A stretch of DNA of 64,000 nucleotides, taken from Nostoc sp. NMS9. Lineage in GTDB: Bacteria > Cyanobacteriota > Cyanobacteriia > Cyanobacteriales > Nostocaceae. Positions 43,204-52,217 of this stretch are shown here, one piece after another. The stretch spans positions 62,001-126,000 of the forward strand of contig NZ_JABXKL010000060.1 of NCBI RefSeq assembly GCF_017114995.1, written 5' to 3'. The position numbers and the translations under genes are program-made. The notes beneath the pieces were generated by a model. The model was not told where the DNA came from, did not search any database, and saw only the letters and a program-made list of their open reading frames with translations. Numbering within the stretch: position 1 is the stretch's first letter; each line of letters begins with the position of its first letter.

Positions 43204-43266
43204 CCATAGCATACTCAAAAATCAAAATCAGCCCAGTCGTTATATAAGGCACTCCACTGAAGAGAA

Positions 43267-45087
43267 ATGAGAAAAGAAACAGAAACTGGTGTTCAGCCTA
43301 GAGCAACGACTCAGCAAAGAAGTGTCTATTTCTCTCATCAGTTAGACACCTGGCAGAGTTTGGCAACTACTAAATGCAGTAAGCACAGTTTCAGTTTTTG
43401 GTGCGGCTTGCTAATTCTGCCTGCGGTCTGGATTGTAACTGCAAATGGACTTAGAGCTACAGCTAATATTTTTACACCAGACTCGATTCAAAATAGCAGT
43501 CAGTCAGAGTTACAAATAGTACAGGAAACACAACCTGTCCCGGCAACTAACCCGAACCCACAACCAGAAACACCACAACGCATTCGGGTTCGGAAAATTC
43601 AGGTTGTAGGTAGCACAGTTTTTAAGGAAAATGACTTTAATCCAGTAGTGAAACCGTTTGAAGAACGGGACTTAACTTTAGAAGAAATTAGACAAGCCGC
43701 AGATGCCGTTACTCAGCTTTACCTAAATAAAGGCTATATAAATTCCAGAGCAATTCCAGACACTCAACAATCAAGTACCGCAGATGGTGTTGTGGTAATT
43801 CAGGTGTTGGAAGGACGTTTGACAGAGATTGATATCGAAGGGACGCGGCGATTAAACCCATCTTATATTCGTAGTCGCATTCAGCTAGGTGCTGGTATTC
43901 CTCTGAATACTGGTAAGCTCGAAGAACAGTTGAAATTATTGCGACTCGATCCCTTATTTACCAATGTGGAAGCGAGTTTGCGTCCAACGGGTCAGGTTGG
44001 TCAAAGTATTCTCGTTGTCAGAGTTGAAGAGGCAAAAACTTTAATTGGTAGTTTGGGTGTAGATAATTATTCGCCTCCCAGTATTGGGGCGGAAAGATTG
44101 GGTGTTGAATTGCGATCGCGCAATTTAACTGGTATGGGAGATGAGTTAGCAGGCTCTTATTACCATACACTCTCTGGTGGTTCTGATGTCTTTGATTTTA
44201 GTTATCAGGTTCCCGTGAACGCCATGAACGGCAAAGTGCAGATTCGAGCCGCATTTAATCGCAACGAAATTACTGAGCCACCCTTTGATGCCTTTGAAAT
44301 TCGGGCAAACCAGGATCTTTATGAAATCAATTATCGTCAACCATTGATGCGATCGCCCAAAGAAGAATTTGCCCTATCTTTAGGATTTACCTATCAAGAT
44401 GGTCAAACCTTCCTTTTTGATAACCTCGCAACCCCCTTTGGCATTGGGCCTGATGCCAATGGCGTTAGCCGCACCAGTGTAATTAAATTTGGTCAAGATT
44501 ATATCAGGCGCGAACCTCAAGGAGCTTGGTTTTTGCGATCACAATTTAATTTTGGCATTGATATATTAGATGCAACTATCAATAATGATCCCATACCCGA
44601 TGGTCGCTTTTTCAGTTGGCTAGGTCAAATACAGCGCGTGCAGCAACTGAGTAACGATCATTTATTGCTCATCCAAGCAGACTTACAGCTTACACCAGAT
44701 AGCCTTTTACCTTCCCAGCAATTTGTCATTGGCGGTGGACAATCGGTAAGGGGATATCGCCAAAATATCCGTTCCGGGGATAATGGATTTCGGGTAGCGA
44801 TCGAAGATCGGTTTACAGTGCAGCGCAATGAATCTGGATTCTCTACAATTCAACTTGCGCCATTTCTAGACATGGGAGCCGTCTGGAATCAGTCTGATAA
44901 TCCCAATCCGCTACCCAATCAAACTTTTTTGGTGGGCGCAGGCTTAGGATTATTGTGGAATCAGGCAATGGGAATTGATAATCTCTTTTTGCGGCTCGAT
45001 TATGGATTTCCATTTATCGATCTGAGCGATCGCGGTAATAACGCTCAGGATGATGGCTTTTACTTTAGCCTTCGCTATCAACCTTAG
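43267..45087 (+). CDS. TpsB, two-partner secretion pore (FhaC/ShlB/HecB family)
   Basis: This 606-residue outer-membrane Omp85-superfamily transporter should export the TpsA-like neighbour. After an N-terminal leader with a hydrophobic segment (~residues 45-60), a Pro-rich stretch is followed by two POTRA domains (RVRKIQVVGSTVF and then LTEIDIEGTRRLNPSYI). The C-terminal beta-barrel contains the conserved loop-6 motif SVRGYRQN. The last residue region (FYFSLRYQP) is a typical barrel-closing strand. It is divergent from tpsA across 381 bp, so the pair is probably co-regulated. Confidence 0.92.
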   Translation: MRKETETGVQPRATTQQRSVYFSHQLDTWQSLATTKCSKHSFSFWCGLLILPAVWIVTANGLRATANIFTPDSIQNSSQSELQIVQETQPVPATNPNPQPETPQRIRVRKIQVVGSTVFKENDFNPVVKPFEERDLTLEEIRQAADAVTQLYLNKGYINSRAIPDTQQSSTADGVVVIQVLEGRLTEIDIEGTRRLNPSYIRSRIQLGAGIPLNTGKLEEQLKLLRLDPLFTNVEASLRPTGQVGQSILVVRVEEAKTLIGSLGVDNYSPPSIGAERLGVELRSRNLTGMGDELAGSYYHTLSGGSDVFDFSYQVPVNAMNGKVQIRAAFNRNEITEPPFDAFEIRANQDLYEINYRQPLMRSPKEEFALSLGFTYQDGQTFLFDNLATPFGIGPDANGVSRTSVIKFGQDYIRREPQGAWFLRSQFNFGIDILDATINNDPIPDGRFFSWLGQIQRVQQLSNDHLLLIQADLQLTPDSLLPSQQFVIGGGQSVRGYRQNIRSGDNGFRVAIEDRFTVQRNESGFSTIQLAPFLDMGAVWNQSDNPNPLPNQTFLVGAGLGLLWNQAMGIDNLFLRLDYGFPFIDLSDRGNNAQDDGFYFSLRYQP

Positions 45088-45097
45088 CTAAAGACTA

Positions 45098-45131
45098 TGG
45101 TAATCATAACTAATTATGCAGGCATGATATT
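45098..45131. repeat. Degenerate end of the ATATCATG MITE family
   Basis: GTAATCATAACTAATTATGC followed by AGGCATGATATT resembles one end of the 123-bp MITE, with mutations. No second end is visible nearby. Confidence 0.45.
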
Positions 45132-45375
45132 ATTTGAGCCGGATTTTATCAAGTCGAGTTTAATCAGCAATATGCTATTTCACTTACTCCTTTTGGTAGA
45201 TGACGCACTTATTTCAGTATTTTCCACAGTTAATTACCTTTCCTTCTGCCTTATCCTAATATTGAACTAAAAAATTAACTTCTTTCTTCAGGAATTTGAA
45301 TTTTATTCTGTGTATATACACAAAGAGAGAAATTATAGTTTATAAATTTAAGAAAGAATTACAGAGATAAAATTT

Positions 45376-45630
45376 ATGACACAACCTAACTCGCAAGACA
45401 AAAACAGCTTTCTTTACCCTCGTAGCCGATATTATGGAAAATTTCAGCCAGAGAACTTGGTGTTTAATGCCAACCTCCAAGAATTCTCTCAAAAAATTAG
45501 TTACATCACTTGCCTAGAAACTGGCGGTAAATTGTCTCAGGAAGAGGCTTACCAGCAAATTAAGTCACTTTGGAAAGAGTTGAAACATAGCAAAAAACAA
45601 CTGTCTATTGGCGGAAATAAAGAAATTTAA
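45376..45630 (+). CDS. Small conserved cyanobacterial protein
   Basis: This 84-residue protein has no membrane segment or signal peptide. It opens FLYPRSRYYGKFQPENLVFN and ends in a predicted helical, lysine-rich tail (QIKSLWKELKHSKKQL). Similar short proteins occur widely in cyanobacteria and I believe they form a DUF family (DUF7219-like), without known function. An independent transcript is likely because a strong terminator follows. Confidence 0.7.
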   Translation: MTQPNSQDKNSFLYPRSRYYGKFQPENLVFNANLQEFSQKISYITCLETGGKLSQEEAYQQIKSLWKELKHSKKQLSIGGNKEI

Positions 45631-45684
45631 ACTAATGGGAAGGAGGTATTGGGAATTTTTATTAAATCTATTGCAAAAATACTT

Positions 45685-45719
45685 GAACCGCCCGAAAATC
45701 AATTTCTGGGCGGTTTTTT
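45685..45719 (+). terminator. Intrinsic terminator after the small conserved gene
   Basis: The stem CCGCCC/GGGCGG is extended by GAAA/TTTC and followed directly by TTTTTT (45714-45719). This is the clearest Rho-independent terminator in the window. Confidence 0.9.
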
Positions 45720-45829
45720 GGCTTTTGCAAGAAGTCTTCTTTTTCGCTATGTTAATTCTAGTAGTTACAAGTAACAAATAATAGACGCGAAATTCCGCCT
45801 ATCTACATTCTTTTTGGTCAGAGGTTTAG

Positions 45830-46861
45830 TTAATTACCTTCTAGCAAAGTCCAGAAATAGCCATCTGGTGCGATAAAGGAGAAACTTGTCTCGCCAAATT
45901 CATTACTAATAATGTCTGTAACTTTTTGTGCAGTACTCGCCTTGATGCGATCGCAATATTCCTGTATTCCCTTAACGCGATAGGTATATAAAGACATACC
46001 CAAGCTACCTGGTTGGGCCGCCTCAAAACGCGATTCTAAATTAAGAGATTCTGGGAATCGAATCACATAAAGTCTACCACTACGCGTAGCCATCAGGTCA
46101 GACTTAGAAGAACGGGGATCGTCAAAGGTAGTGACAATAAACTTTTCACCAGGATTCAGGTCAAAAATATCTCGACCTGCTGGCGATGATTCATAGCTAG
46201 TTTCGACACCATCACGCACACGCAGCAAACCTAAAACTTCTTCATAAAACTTCAGAGTTTCTTTGCTATCATCCTGAACGATAATCCCTATATGGGTAAA
46301 CTGACTAGTCTTGAGAGGCCCATTCTGGTTAACTTGTCCGTAATGCGGTAGCGTATAGCCAAATCGTTGAAACAAAACCTGTCTAGCTAAGGGTTGTAGT
46401 AGCAGCATTTCTCGCACGCCAACTGCTGGCTCAAGAAAAGGACGGCTTTTTCTATCTTTGTTGTAGATGACTTCCCAATAAGGGCTAGAGTATCTAATAG
46501 GGAAACCTGATGCTTTTGCATCCTCTATATGATTTAAAATACTCAAGACATCCGCAGTTAAACTTGTTGCCCAGCGATTTCCCTTAATTTTCATTGACGC
46601 TATTCCCAAACCTTCATTGGTGGGATTTTGCCAAACCATCAGCCTAATTAAACCATGATCTGCATTTTGGTGGTAGAGGCGGATTGAGCGTAAAGACGAA
46701 TTCACTCCATATAATTGATGGGCTACATCTGCGGTTAATTCACCCACTTCACCAATGCGATAGCCAAATTGCTCCCAATAGTGAATTGCAGAAATTGGCT
46801 CTGGAATGCCGATGCAGACTTCATAGATACCTGCAATTGTAGTTTGTTGTTCTTGAGTCAT
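45830..46861 (-). CDS. VOC/glyoxalase-family protein, two domains
   Basis: The 343-residue protein has two vicinal-oxygen-chelate-like halves: IYEVCIGIPEPISAIHYWEQFGY near the start and FTHIGIIVQDDSKETLKFYEE near residue 205, each opening a beta-alpha-beta-beta-beta module. It ends FSFIAPDGYFWTLLE. I placed the start at ATG 46861. Upstream in-frame codons to 46933 are encoded by dispersed GACGCGAT palindromes and are unlikely to be real. The substrate is unknown; the fold covers glyoxalases, dioxygenases and resistance proteins. Confidence 0.75.
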   Translation of the reverse strand: MTQEQQTTIAGIYEVCIGIPEPISAIHYWEQFGYRIGEVGELTADVAHQLYGVNSSLRSIRLYHQNADHGLIRLMVWQNPTNEGLGIASMKIKGNRWATSLTADVLSILNHIEDAKASGFPIRYSSPYWEVIYNKDRKSRPFLEPAVGVREMLLLQPLARQVLFQRFGYTLPHYGQVNQNGPLKTSQFTHIGIIVQDDSKETLKFYEEVLGLLRVRDGVETSYESSPAGRDIFDLNPGEKFIVTTFDDPRSSKSDLMATRSGRLYVIRFPESLNLESRFEAAQPGSLGMSLYTYRVKGIQEYCDRIKASTAQKVTDIISNEFGETSFSFIAPDGYFWTLLEGN

Positions 46862-46880
46862 AATCAGTGCTGAGTTGGGA

Positions 46881-46940
46881 GAGACGCGATTCATCGCGTC
46901 TGTACAAGAGTGAGAAGTAGAGAAGCGATTCATCGCGTCT
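46881..46940. repeat. Two tandem copies of the dispersed GACGCGAT palindrome
   Basis: GACGCGATTCATCGCGTC (46883-46900) is followed by GAAGCGATTCATCGCGTC (46922-46939). They match the palindrome inside trpD. Confidence 0.85.
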
Positions 46941-47061
46941 GTGTTTACAAAAGTATCTCTTAAAGAATCCGAAAAGCAACAACTTTATTTTGTAGCTTAT
47001 GATGTACCTACAAAAGTGAGATTTAGCGATCGCAATCAAATTTTTCAACAGGAGTTAAGCT

Positions 47062-47685
47062 ATGACGCAGCGACTGACTCAAGAACAATTATCACAAATA
47101 GTTACAGAAGTAGAAGGTCTGCAATTGCGTCGGGAAGCAGAACTAGACCAACAGCAGCTGAGAGAAATTTTACAGGAGTTGAATTTACCGCCAGAGTTAC
47201 TAGATGAAGCGCTGATTCAGTTAAATCGCCGCCAAGCACTGGAAGTACAACAACGCCGCAATCGATGGATTACCTCTGGAGTCGTGGTAGTTATAGTGGT
47301 TGTCATTGCATCTACAATATTTTTCATGCAGCAGCAAAGTTCAAGACTTTCCCGTGTTTATGCTCAACAAGACCGCATCACTTTGACACAAGATAATGGC
47401 GGCGACTTAAAGACAATTTCCCGCCAAACCAATCCAGAAGTGTTGTATCGTGTCACCTTAAAGGATGCACCTTTGGGTAAAAAGCTGGCTCTCTCTTGTA
47501 ATTGGATTGACCCAAGTGGTCAAATTGTCAAGCAAAACAATTATCAAACCCGTGAGATTAATACGTCTGTCTGGGATACCCAGTGTCGCTACACTATTAA
47601 CCCGGCTGCAACTGTTGGCAATTGGCAGGTGCAGATGTTCCTAGAAAGTCGGCAGATTAGCGATGCAACCTTTGAAGTTAAATAG
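47062..47685 (+). CDS. Single-pass membrane protein of unknown function
   Basis: The 207 residues have three parts: a charged helical N-terminus (TQEQLSQIVTEVEGLQLRREAEL, read in parts), one strong membrane helix at about 70-90 (VVVVIVVVIASTIFF), and a beta-rich C-terminal domain (RVTLKDAPLGKKLALSCNW to WQVQMFLESRQISDATFEV) resembling DUF3859-type domains. AGGAG lies upstream of the ATG. The stop is only 5 bp before the next gene, so it is the first gene of a four-gene run that includes an asparagine-synthetase homologue and a decarboxylase homologue. Confidence 0.75.
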   Translation: MTQRLTQEQLSQIVTEVEGLQLRREAELDQQQLREILQELNLPPELLDEALIQLNRRQALEVQQRRNRWITSGVVVVIVVVIASTIFFMQQQSSRLSRVYAQQDRITLTQDNGGDLKTISRQTNPEVLYRVTLKDAPLGKKLALSCNWIDPSGQIVKQNNYQTREINTSVWDTQCRYTINPAATVGNWQVQMFLESRQISDATFEVK

Positions 47686-47690
47686 TCCAG

Positions 47691-49463
47691 ATGGGTATCC
47701 CGCATCACTTTCTTGGCTATTGGGGTTACGGCACTCAACAGGAGTTGGAAACGCTGTTAACTAGTGTTGTGGAAAACCTTTCTTTTAGAAGGCGAGAGGC
47801 TTTGAAGTTTTCTGCACAGAAAAATAATCTTGTTCCCATCTGGAATGTTGTTTACATAGGACTCGATGGCAATTCCCCGCCGCAACAAAATCAAATTGCT
47901 GCCATCTTTGCATCAGGATTATTTACTTCACCTGATGCTTGGGTAAATCTCCAGGAAAATAACTGCCTAATTTTGGGAAGAGAACCTTTCGGAAAAGTGC
48001 CTTTGTATTGGACTCAGCAAGGACAAATAATCTGGTTTGCATCCCAACTGCAACTACTTTTACCGATTTTGCAACAGTCAGAAGTTAGCATTCCTGGGTT
48101 ATATGGTTATAGCTGTTTTTCTTACGTTCCCACACCCTTAACTCCTATTAATGAAGTGTTTGCAGTGACGGCGGGAACTGAATTAGTTTGGCAGAGCGAT
48201 CGCCAATCAGGTATTCTGAAAACACCTGAATCTAAAAAAATCCACTCGTGGCGGGAAGCGCCAGAACAGTTAACAGATGAAGCTACAGCAATTACCGAAT
48301 TGCAAACTCTCCTTAAAAACTCCATTGAGCGACAAATTGCCGATTTAAAAGATGAGCCTGTCGGGGTGTTTCTCTCTGGCGGACTCGATTCTTCAGTGGT
48401 GGCGGCGCTGCTGGTACAAGCAGGGGTGAAAGTCCGCGCCTACACTTTAGATTTTGGTGATGCAGGTATTCCAGAATATCTCTATGCGGAACAAGTCGCC
48501 GAGTTTATCAAAATTCCGCTAATTAAAGTTGCAGTAACCCCCAGTTCAATCGAGAATGCGCTAATTCCGACTGTGCAAGCATTGGATTTGCCCTTTGGAG
48601 ATGGCGTGTGTATTCCGTTGTATCTTCTATCTCAGAGGGCGAGTCAGGAAACTCAGGTAATTTTTAACGGTGAAGGTGGAGATCAATTATTTGCCGGTTG
48701 GACGAACAAACCTTTAATTGCCGCAAGTGTTTATCAAGCAGAAAATCCCGCTGGACAAGAAACTTTTATCCAGCAATATCTCCGCACCTTTCACCGTCTT
48801 GGGGGATACGAATCTCAAGTTTATCAGCCGGAGGTTTATGTACAGATCCAAAATTTGCATCCTGAAGATTGGTTATTGGCGGCTTTAGATCGCAATGAGT
48901 GTCCATCTTTGCTGCATCGCCTCCGCCGTGCTAGTTTGATGCTCAAAGGAGGACAGAATATCCATCCCCGTGCGACTGCATTGGGGTTTGCTCATGGGTT
49001 GTGGGTGCGATCGCCTTTTTGTGACTTACCTTTAGCTGAGTGGACATTCCGCCTCTCTGGAGAACTCTGTTTGCAGGGTGCTTGTGAAAAATATATCCTC
49101 AAACGGGCTGTAGAAAATTGGCTTCCACCCGAAATTGTCTGGCGACAAAAACGTGGTATGGGGGTTCCTTTAACTTCTTGGTGTTTAAATGATTTTTGGC
49201 ATCAACTCGGCATTTGGCTCAATCCAGAAATACTTCGCGCCAACAATCACTTTTATCCTCACATCGCGGCACAAATCGTTGAAGGCAAACTGGGAGCAGC
49301 TATTCAAGGCCGTCGAATTGGTGAAACACTCTGGTTATTAATTATGTGGCAACTTTGGCGATCGCACGTTTTAAATGAAAAACAAAGTAAACAATCTTGG
49401 GATCATCCCTTTTGGTTACATCGTTGGCTATGGAGAAATTTCAAAATAATTCGTAATTCGTAA
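47691..49463 (+). CDS. Asparagine-synthetase-like ATP-dependent amidotransferase without the glutaminase Cys
   Basis: The 590 residues keep the synthetase half: the PP-loop GVFLSGGLDSSVVAALL at ~225, NGEGGDQLFAGW, and the C-terminal helical domain with RQKRGMGVPLTSW. The N-terminal glutaminase-like domain survives in outline (LGREPFGKVPLYW), but the protein begins MGIPHHFLG. It therefore lacks the Cys-2 nucleophile needed to release ammonia from glutamine. In known relatives, loss of this Cys marks enzymes that adenylate a carboxylate and use another nucleophile, such as beta-lactam and carbapenam synthetases. It is 10 bp from the next gene, so the substrate may come from that partner. Confidence 0.82.
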   Translation: MGIPHHFLGYWGYGTQQELETLLTSVVENLSFRRREALKFSAQKNNLVPIWNVVYIGLDGNSPPQQNQIAAIFASGLFTSPDAWVNLQENNCLILGREPFGKVPLYWTQQGQIIWFASQLQLLLPILQQSEVSIPGLYGYSCFSYVPTPLTPINEVFAVTAGTELVWQSDRQSGILKTPESKKIHSWREAPEQLTDEATAITELQTLLKNSIERQIADLKDEPVGVFLSGGLDSSVVAALLVQAGVKVRAYTLDFGDAGIPEYLYAEQVAEFIKIPLIKVAVTPSSIENALIPTVQALDLPFGDGVCIPLYLLSQRASQETQVIFNGEGGDQLFAGWTNKPLIAASVYQAENPAGQETFIQQYLRTFHRLGGYESQVYQPEVYVQIQNLHPEDWLLAALDRNECPSLLHRLRRASLMLKGGQNIHPRATALGFAHGLWVRSPFCDLPLAEWTFRLSGELCLQGACEKYILKRAVENWLPPEIVWRQKRGMGVPLTSWCLNDFWHQLGIWLNPEILRANNHFYPHIAAQIVEGKLGAAIQGRRIGETLWLLIMWQLWRSHVLNEKQSKQSWDHPFWLHRWLWRNFKIIRNS

Positions 49464-49473
49464 TTTTTGGTAA

Positions 49474-50691
49474 ATGGTATCAAATAATTTAACTCAAAAT
49501 CGCCTTAATCCCCCATTCTCCAGGGAACTTGCTCAGGAGTTACTGAATAACTACGGTTCTCCGCTTTACGTTTATAATGGCGATCGCTTGCACGAAACTA
49601 TTGAGCGGATTAGCAAAGCAGTCGGTTATCCGCGCACGCAATTTCGGTTTGCAAGCGTTACTAATGGCAACATTGCGCTGTTAAAAATTTTTCGTTCATT
49701 TGGGTGGGGACTTCACGCTAATACGCCAGGAGATATTTATTTAGGATTGCAAGCTGGTTTCGATCCGAGTGAGATTGTTTATAGCGGCAGTAATTTGAAT
49801 CAAGCTGAGATGCTACAAGTCCTGAATTGGGGAGTTACAACTCTCAATCTCGATAGCCTCGCTCAGTTGCAGTTGTGCTGCAAAGTTTTACCCAAACACA
49901 AAGAAAAATCTATTCGGCTAGGTTTACGCCTCAATTTGCCAGAAATTACTGGAGATAGCCGCATTGGTGTACGCCCAGAGGAATTTGGTGATGCGATCGC
50001 TTTAACTGGTGAGGCTGGATTAAAGCTGAATGGTTTACACTTCTATCGAGGTACGGGAACTAACGCCACAGCCGCTTTTACCCAAGCGATCAATACAGTG
50101 ATTTCCACAGCACAAAAGTTACCAGATTGGGAATATTTAGATTTTGGTGGTGGTTTTGGCTATCCTTATCACCACAACAAAACAGCCTTTGACTGGGAAA
50201 TATTTGGGGCTGAGTTAACCGAGAGAATTACTCGTTTAGGGCGGGAAATTGATTTGGTAATTGAACCGGGACGAAGTGCGATCGCTGGATGTGCAACTTT
50301 GCTGGCTCAAGTTGTTTCGGTGAAATGGCAAGGAGAAAAACAGATTGTTGGAGTTGATACCACCGTTGCTAATCTTTCAGTACCCTCAGTACACGGCGGC
50401 TACCGAGAAATTATCACCTGGAAGCAAACAGACAATCCATTCACAACTGATATTTGTGGTAATACCACATATTCACGAGATTATCTGGGGAAAAATTGCC
50501 AACTCCCAGTTTTAGAAATTGGCGATATTGTTGCCATTCTAGATGTCGGTGCTTATGGTTATGCAATGTCGTCTCACTTTTTACATCGCCCCAAACCTGC
50601 GGAAGTATTGCTAGAAAATGGCACGCATCGCTTGATTCGTCGGCGGGAAGATTACAGTGTTTTATTAACAAATCAGGTGTTAGATAACTAA
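49474..50691 (+). CDS. DAP/ornithine-decarboxylase-like fold III protein lacking the PLP lysine
   Basis: This 405-residue protein follows the LysA-type barrel plus C-terminal domain: LYVYNGDRLHETIERI, GLHANTPGDIYLGLQAGF, FGGGFGYPYH, the phosphate site VIEPGRSAIAG, a Cys region (DICGNTTYSRDYLG) and GAYGYAMSSHF. At the usual PLP-Lys site (Y-A-x-K-A-N) it reads FASVTNGN, so the Lys aligns with Val-62. All other landmarks are kept, which argues against simple decay. It could bind a ligand without decarboxylating it, or use PLP differently. The genes on both sides are 10 and 15 bp away. Confidence 0.8.
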   Translation: MVSNNLTQNRLNPPFSRELAQELLNNYGSPLYVYNGDRLHETIERISKAVGYPRTQFRFASVTNGNIALLKIFRSFGWGLHANTPGDIYLGLQAGFDPSEIVYSGSNLNQAEMLQVLNWGVTTLNLDSLAQLQLCCKVLPKHKEKSIRLGLRLNLPEITGDSRIGVRPEEFGDAIALTGEAGLKLNGLHFYRGTGTNATAAFTQAINTVISTAQKLPDWEYLDFGGGFGYPYHHNKTAFDWEIFGAELTERITRLGREIDLVIEPGRSAIAGCATLLAQVVSVKWQGEKQIVGVDTTVANLSVPSVHGGYREIITWKQTDNPFTTDICGNTTYSRDYLGKNCQLPVLEIGDIVAILDVGAYGYAMSSHFLHRPKPAEVLLENGTHRLIRRREDYSVLLTNQVLDN

Positions 50692-50706
50692 CATCAAATA
50701 ACCATT

Positions 50707-51972
50707 ATGAAGTGTATTAACTGCGGGACTGACAATAAACTGAAAGACCGGATAGCTAATCAAGGTCGGTGTTTAAAATGCAATCATCTCTTTGCCTTTG
50801 AGCCGACTAGTATGAGTAATGTTCAAATTACTGATCCTTTTTTTGCAAAGGCGATCGCTGACATTTCTGCAAATAATACCTTATTTTTTACACCTAAGCA
50901 ACTACTTTATTTTCTAGATAATCGTCTAAGAAAAAACTCAAAGTCAATTTCGCAATTGGGCTGGTTTTTTTTCTATGTATTTTTTAATTTCTTTACATTT
51001 GCTGTTATTATTGGGCCACTGATAGTCAATCTTGTGTTTATTTGGATATTCTTTAATCGGAGTAGCTCAAGCAAGCTCAATAATACAAGTCGCAAAGCAA
51101 GCGCTAAAAATTTACAAATTATAGGAGGAATTGTTCTAGTTGTAGGAATTTTAATAAGTCTTGCATCCAAGTCATTTAGCCTCTTTGTCACTATTGTGAT
51201 TATGGGAATGCTGTCTATATATTTAGGAACTCGACAACTAGGACGAATTGGATTCTTAACACAAGAATTTTTACTTTCACAATCTCAGGTTAAAGATTGG
51301 CTAGATCGTTGGCAACAAATTAATGGTTCAATTCTCAAAATTCTTCCTTCTCCAAAGCAGGAAAATACACCAGCCACGATTAATCCTGACGTAACAGCTT
51401 ACAGTTTTGATAGATTAGTCGTTTGTGATACTGCTAGTATTGCTCAACTATTAATTGCTAATAATTTTCACTTTGAAAACAACTGTGCAATTCTCAGCAT
51501 TACTGGATATCCCCAAAGTATTTTTGACACTACAATGCAAATGCTGCGCCGCAATCCCGATTTGAAAGTCTATGCAATACATGATTGCAATCCACGAGGA
51601 ATTGGTTTAGTTCATAATTTGAGAACCAATGCTAATTGGTTTCTCAATAGTGAGATTGTGATTATTGATATTGGACTAACGCCACGTCAAATTATCGCTA
51701 CTAAGCGCGGAATGTTCATTCAATCCTCTCCAGAGTCGGCGCAAGCAGCTAAACAATTGCCTGAAGAAATACGTCAAAATTTATCTGCTGAAGAATTAAC
51801 ATGGTTAGAATCTGGAAAGTTTGTGGAATTAGAATCTTTCACTCCTCAAAGAATAATTAAAGTCCTGCAAAAGGGTATTGCTGGCAGCCAAACTTTAGAA
51901 AGTGATGACAGTAGCTTGCTTTTAGTAGGCGATACAGGAAATGATATGTACGTTGTTCAAAGTTTTGGTTAG
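50707..51972 (+). CDS. Zinc-ribbon membrane protein with a Toprim-like C-terminal segment
   Basis: This 421-residue protein is of unknown function. It opens with a zinc ribbon (MKCINCGTDN and then GRCLKCNHLF). Two to four membrane helices follow at about 88-175 (FFYVFFNFFTFAVIIGPLIV; IIGGIVLVVGILISLA). The soluble C-terminal half has DRLVVCDTASIAQLLI, ILSITGYPQ, a VYAIHDCNPRGIG motif and VIIDIGLTPRQI. The D-x-N-P-x-G pattern resembles the Toprim site of topoisomerase VI-like and DUF2399-type proteins. It is 15 bp after the decarboxylase homologue and is probably the last gene of the run. Confidence 0.7.
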   Translation: MKCINCGTDNKLKDRIANQGRCLKCNHLFAFEPTSMSNVQITDPFFAKAIADISANNTLFFTPKQLLYFLDNRLRKNSKSISQLGWFFFYVFFNFFTFAVIIGPLIVNLVFIWIFFNRSSSSKLNNTSRKASAKNLQIIGGIVLVVGILISLASKSFSLFVTIVIMGMLSIYLGTRQLGRIGFLTQEFLLSQSQVKDWLDRWQQINGSILKILPSPKQENTPATINPDVTAYSFDRLVVCDTASIAQLLIANNFHFENNCAILSITGYPQSIFDTTMQMLRRNPDLKVYAIHDCNPRGIGLVHNLRTNANWFLNSEIVIIDIGLTPRQIIATKRGMFIQSSPESAQAAKQLPEEIRQNLSAEELTWLESGKFVELESFTPQRIIKVLQKGIAGSQTLESDDSSLLLVGDTGNDMYVVQSFG

Positions 51973-51997
51973 TATTCTCATTTCAATTGTAGGGGTA

Positions 51998-52143
51998 ATA
52001 TCATGTCCGTATAATTAGCTATGATTTCCACAGTCATTGCACCCCACCCCCAGCCCCTCCCCGCAGGCGGGAGGGGAGACAAAGCGTAGCTTTAGCGGGG
52101 TGGGGTTCTTCGGGTTTAATAAGTAATCTAGCGGACATGATAT
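51998..52143. mobile_element. 146-bp MITE of the ATATCATG family, different interior
   Basis: The ends ATATCATGTCCG and CGGACATGATAT match the 123-bp MITE, and the left subterminal TATAATTAGCTATGATTTCC is related. The interior is instead a C-rich/G-rich Nostoc repeat (CCCCACCCCCAGCCCCTCCC). Confidence 0.8.
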
Positions 52144-52217
52144 GATTCATGACTTGCTCCTACATGAATAAAGTGCAGTCTCACATAAAATTTGTTTAAT
52201 TAATTTACAGATTAGAT

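Noticed and set aside
46862-46933. N-terminal extension of the VOC-family protein
   Set aside because: The codons are supplied by dispersed GACGCGAT palindromes; the ATG at 46861 starts the conserved part.
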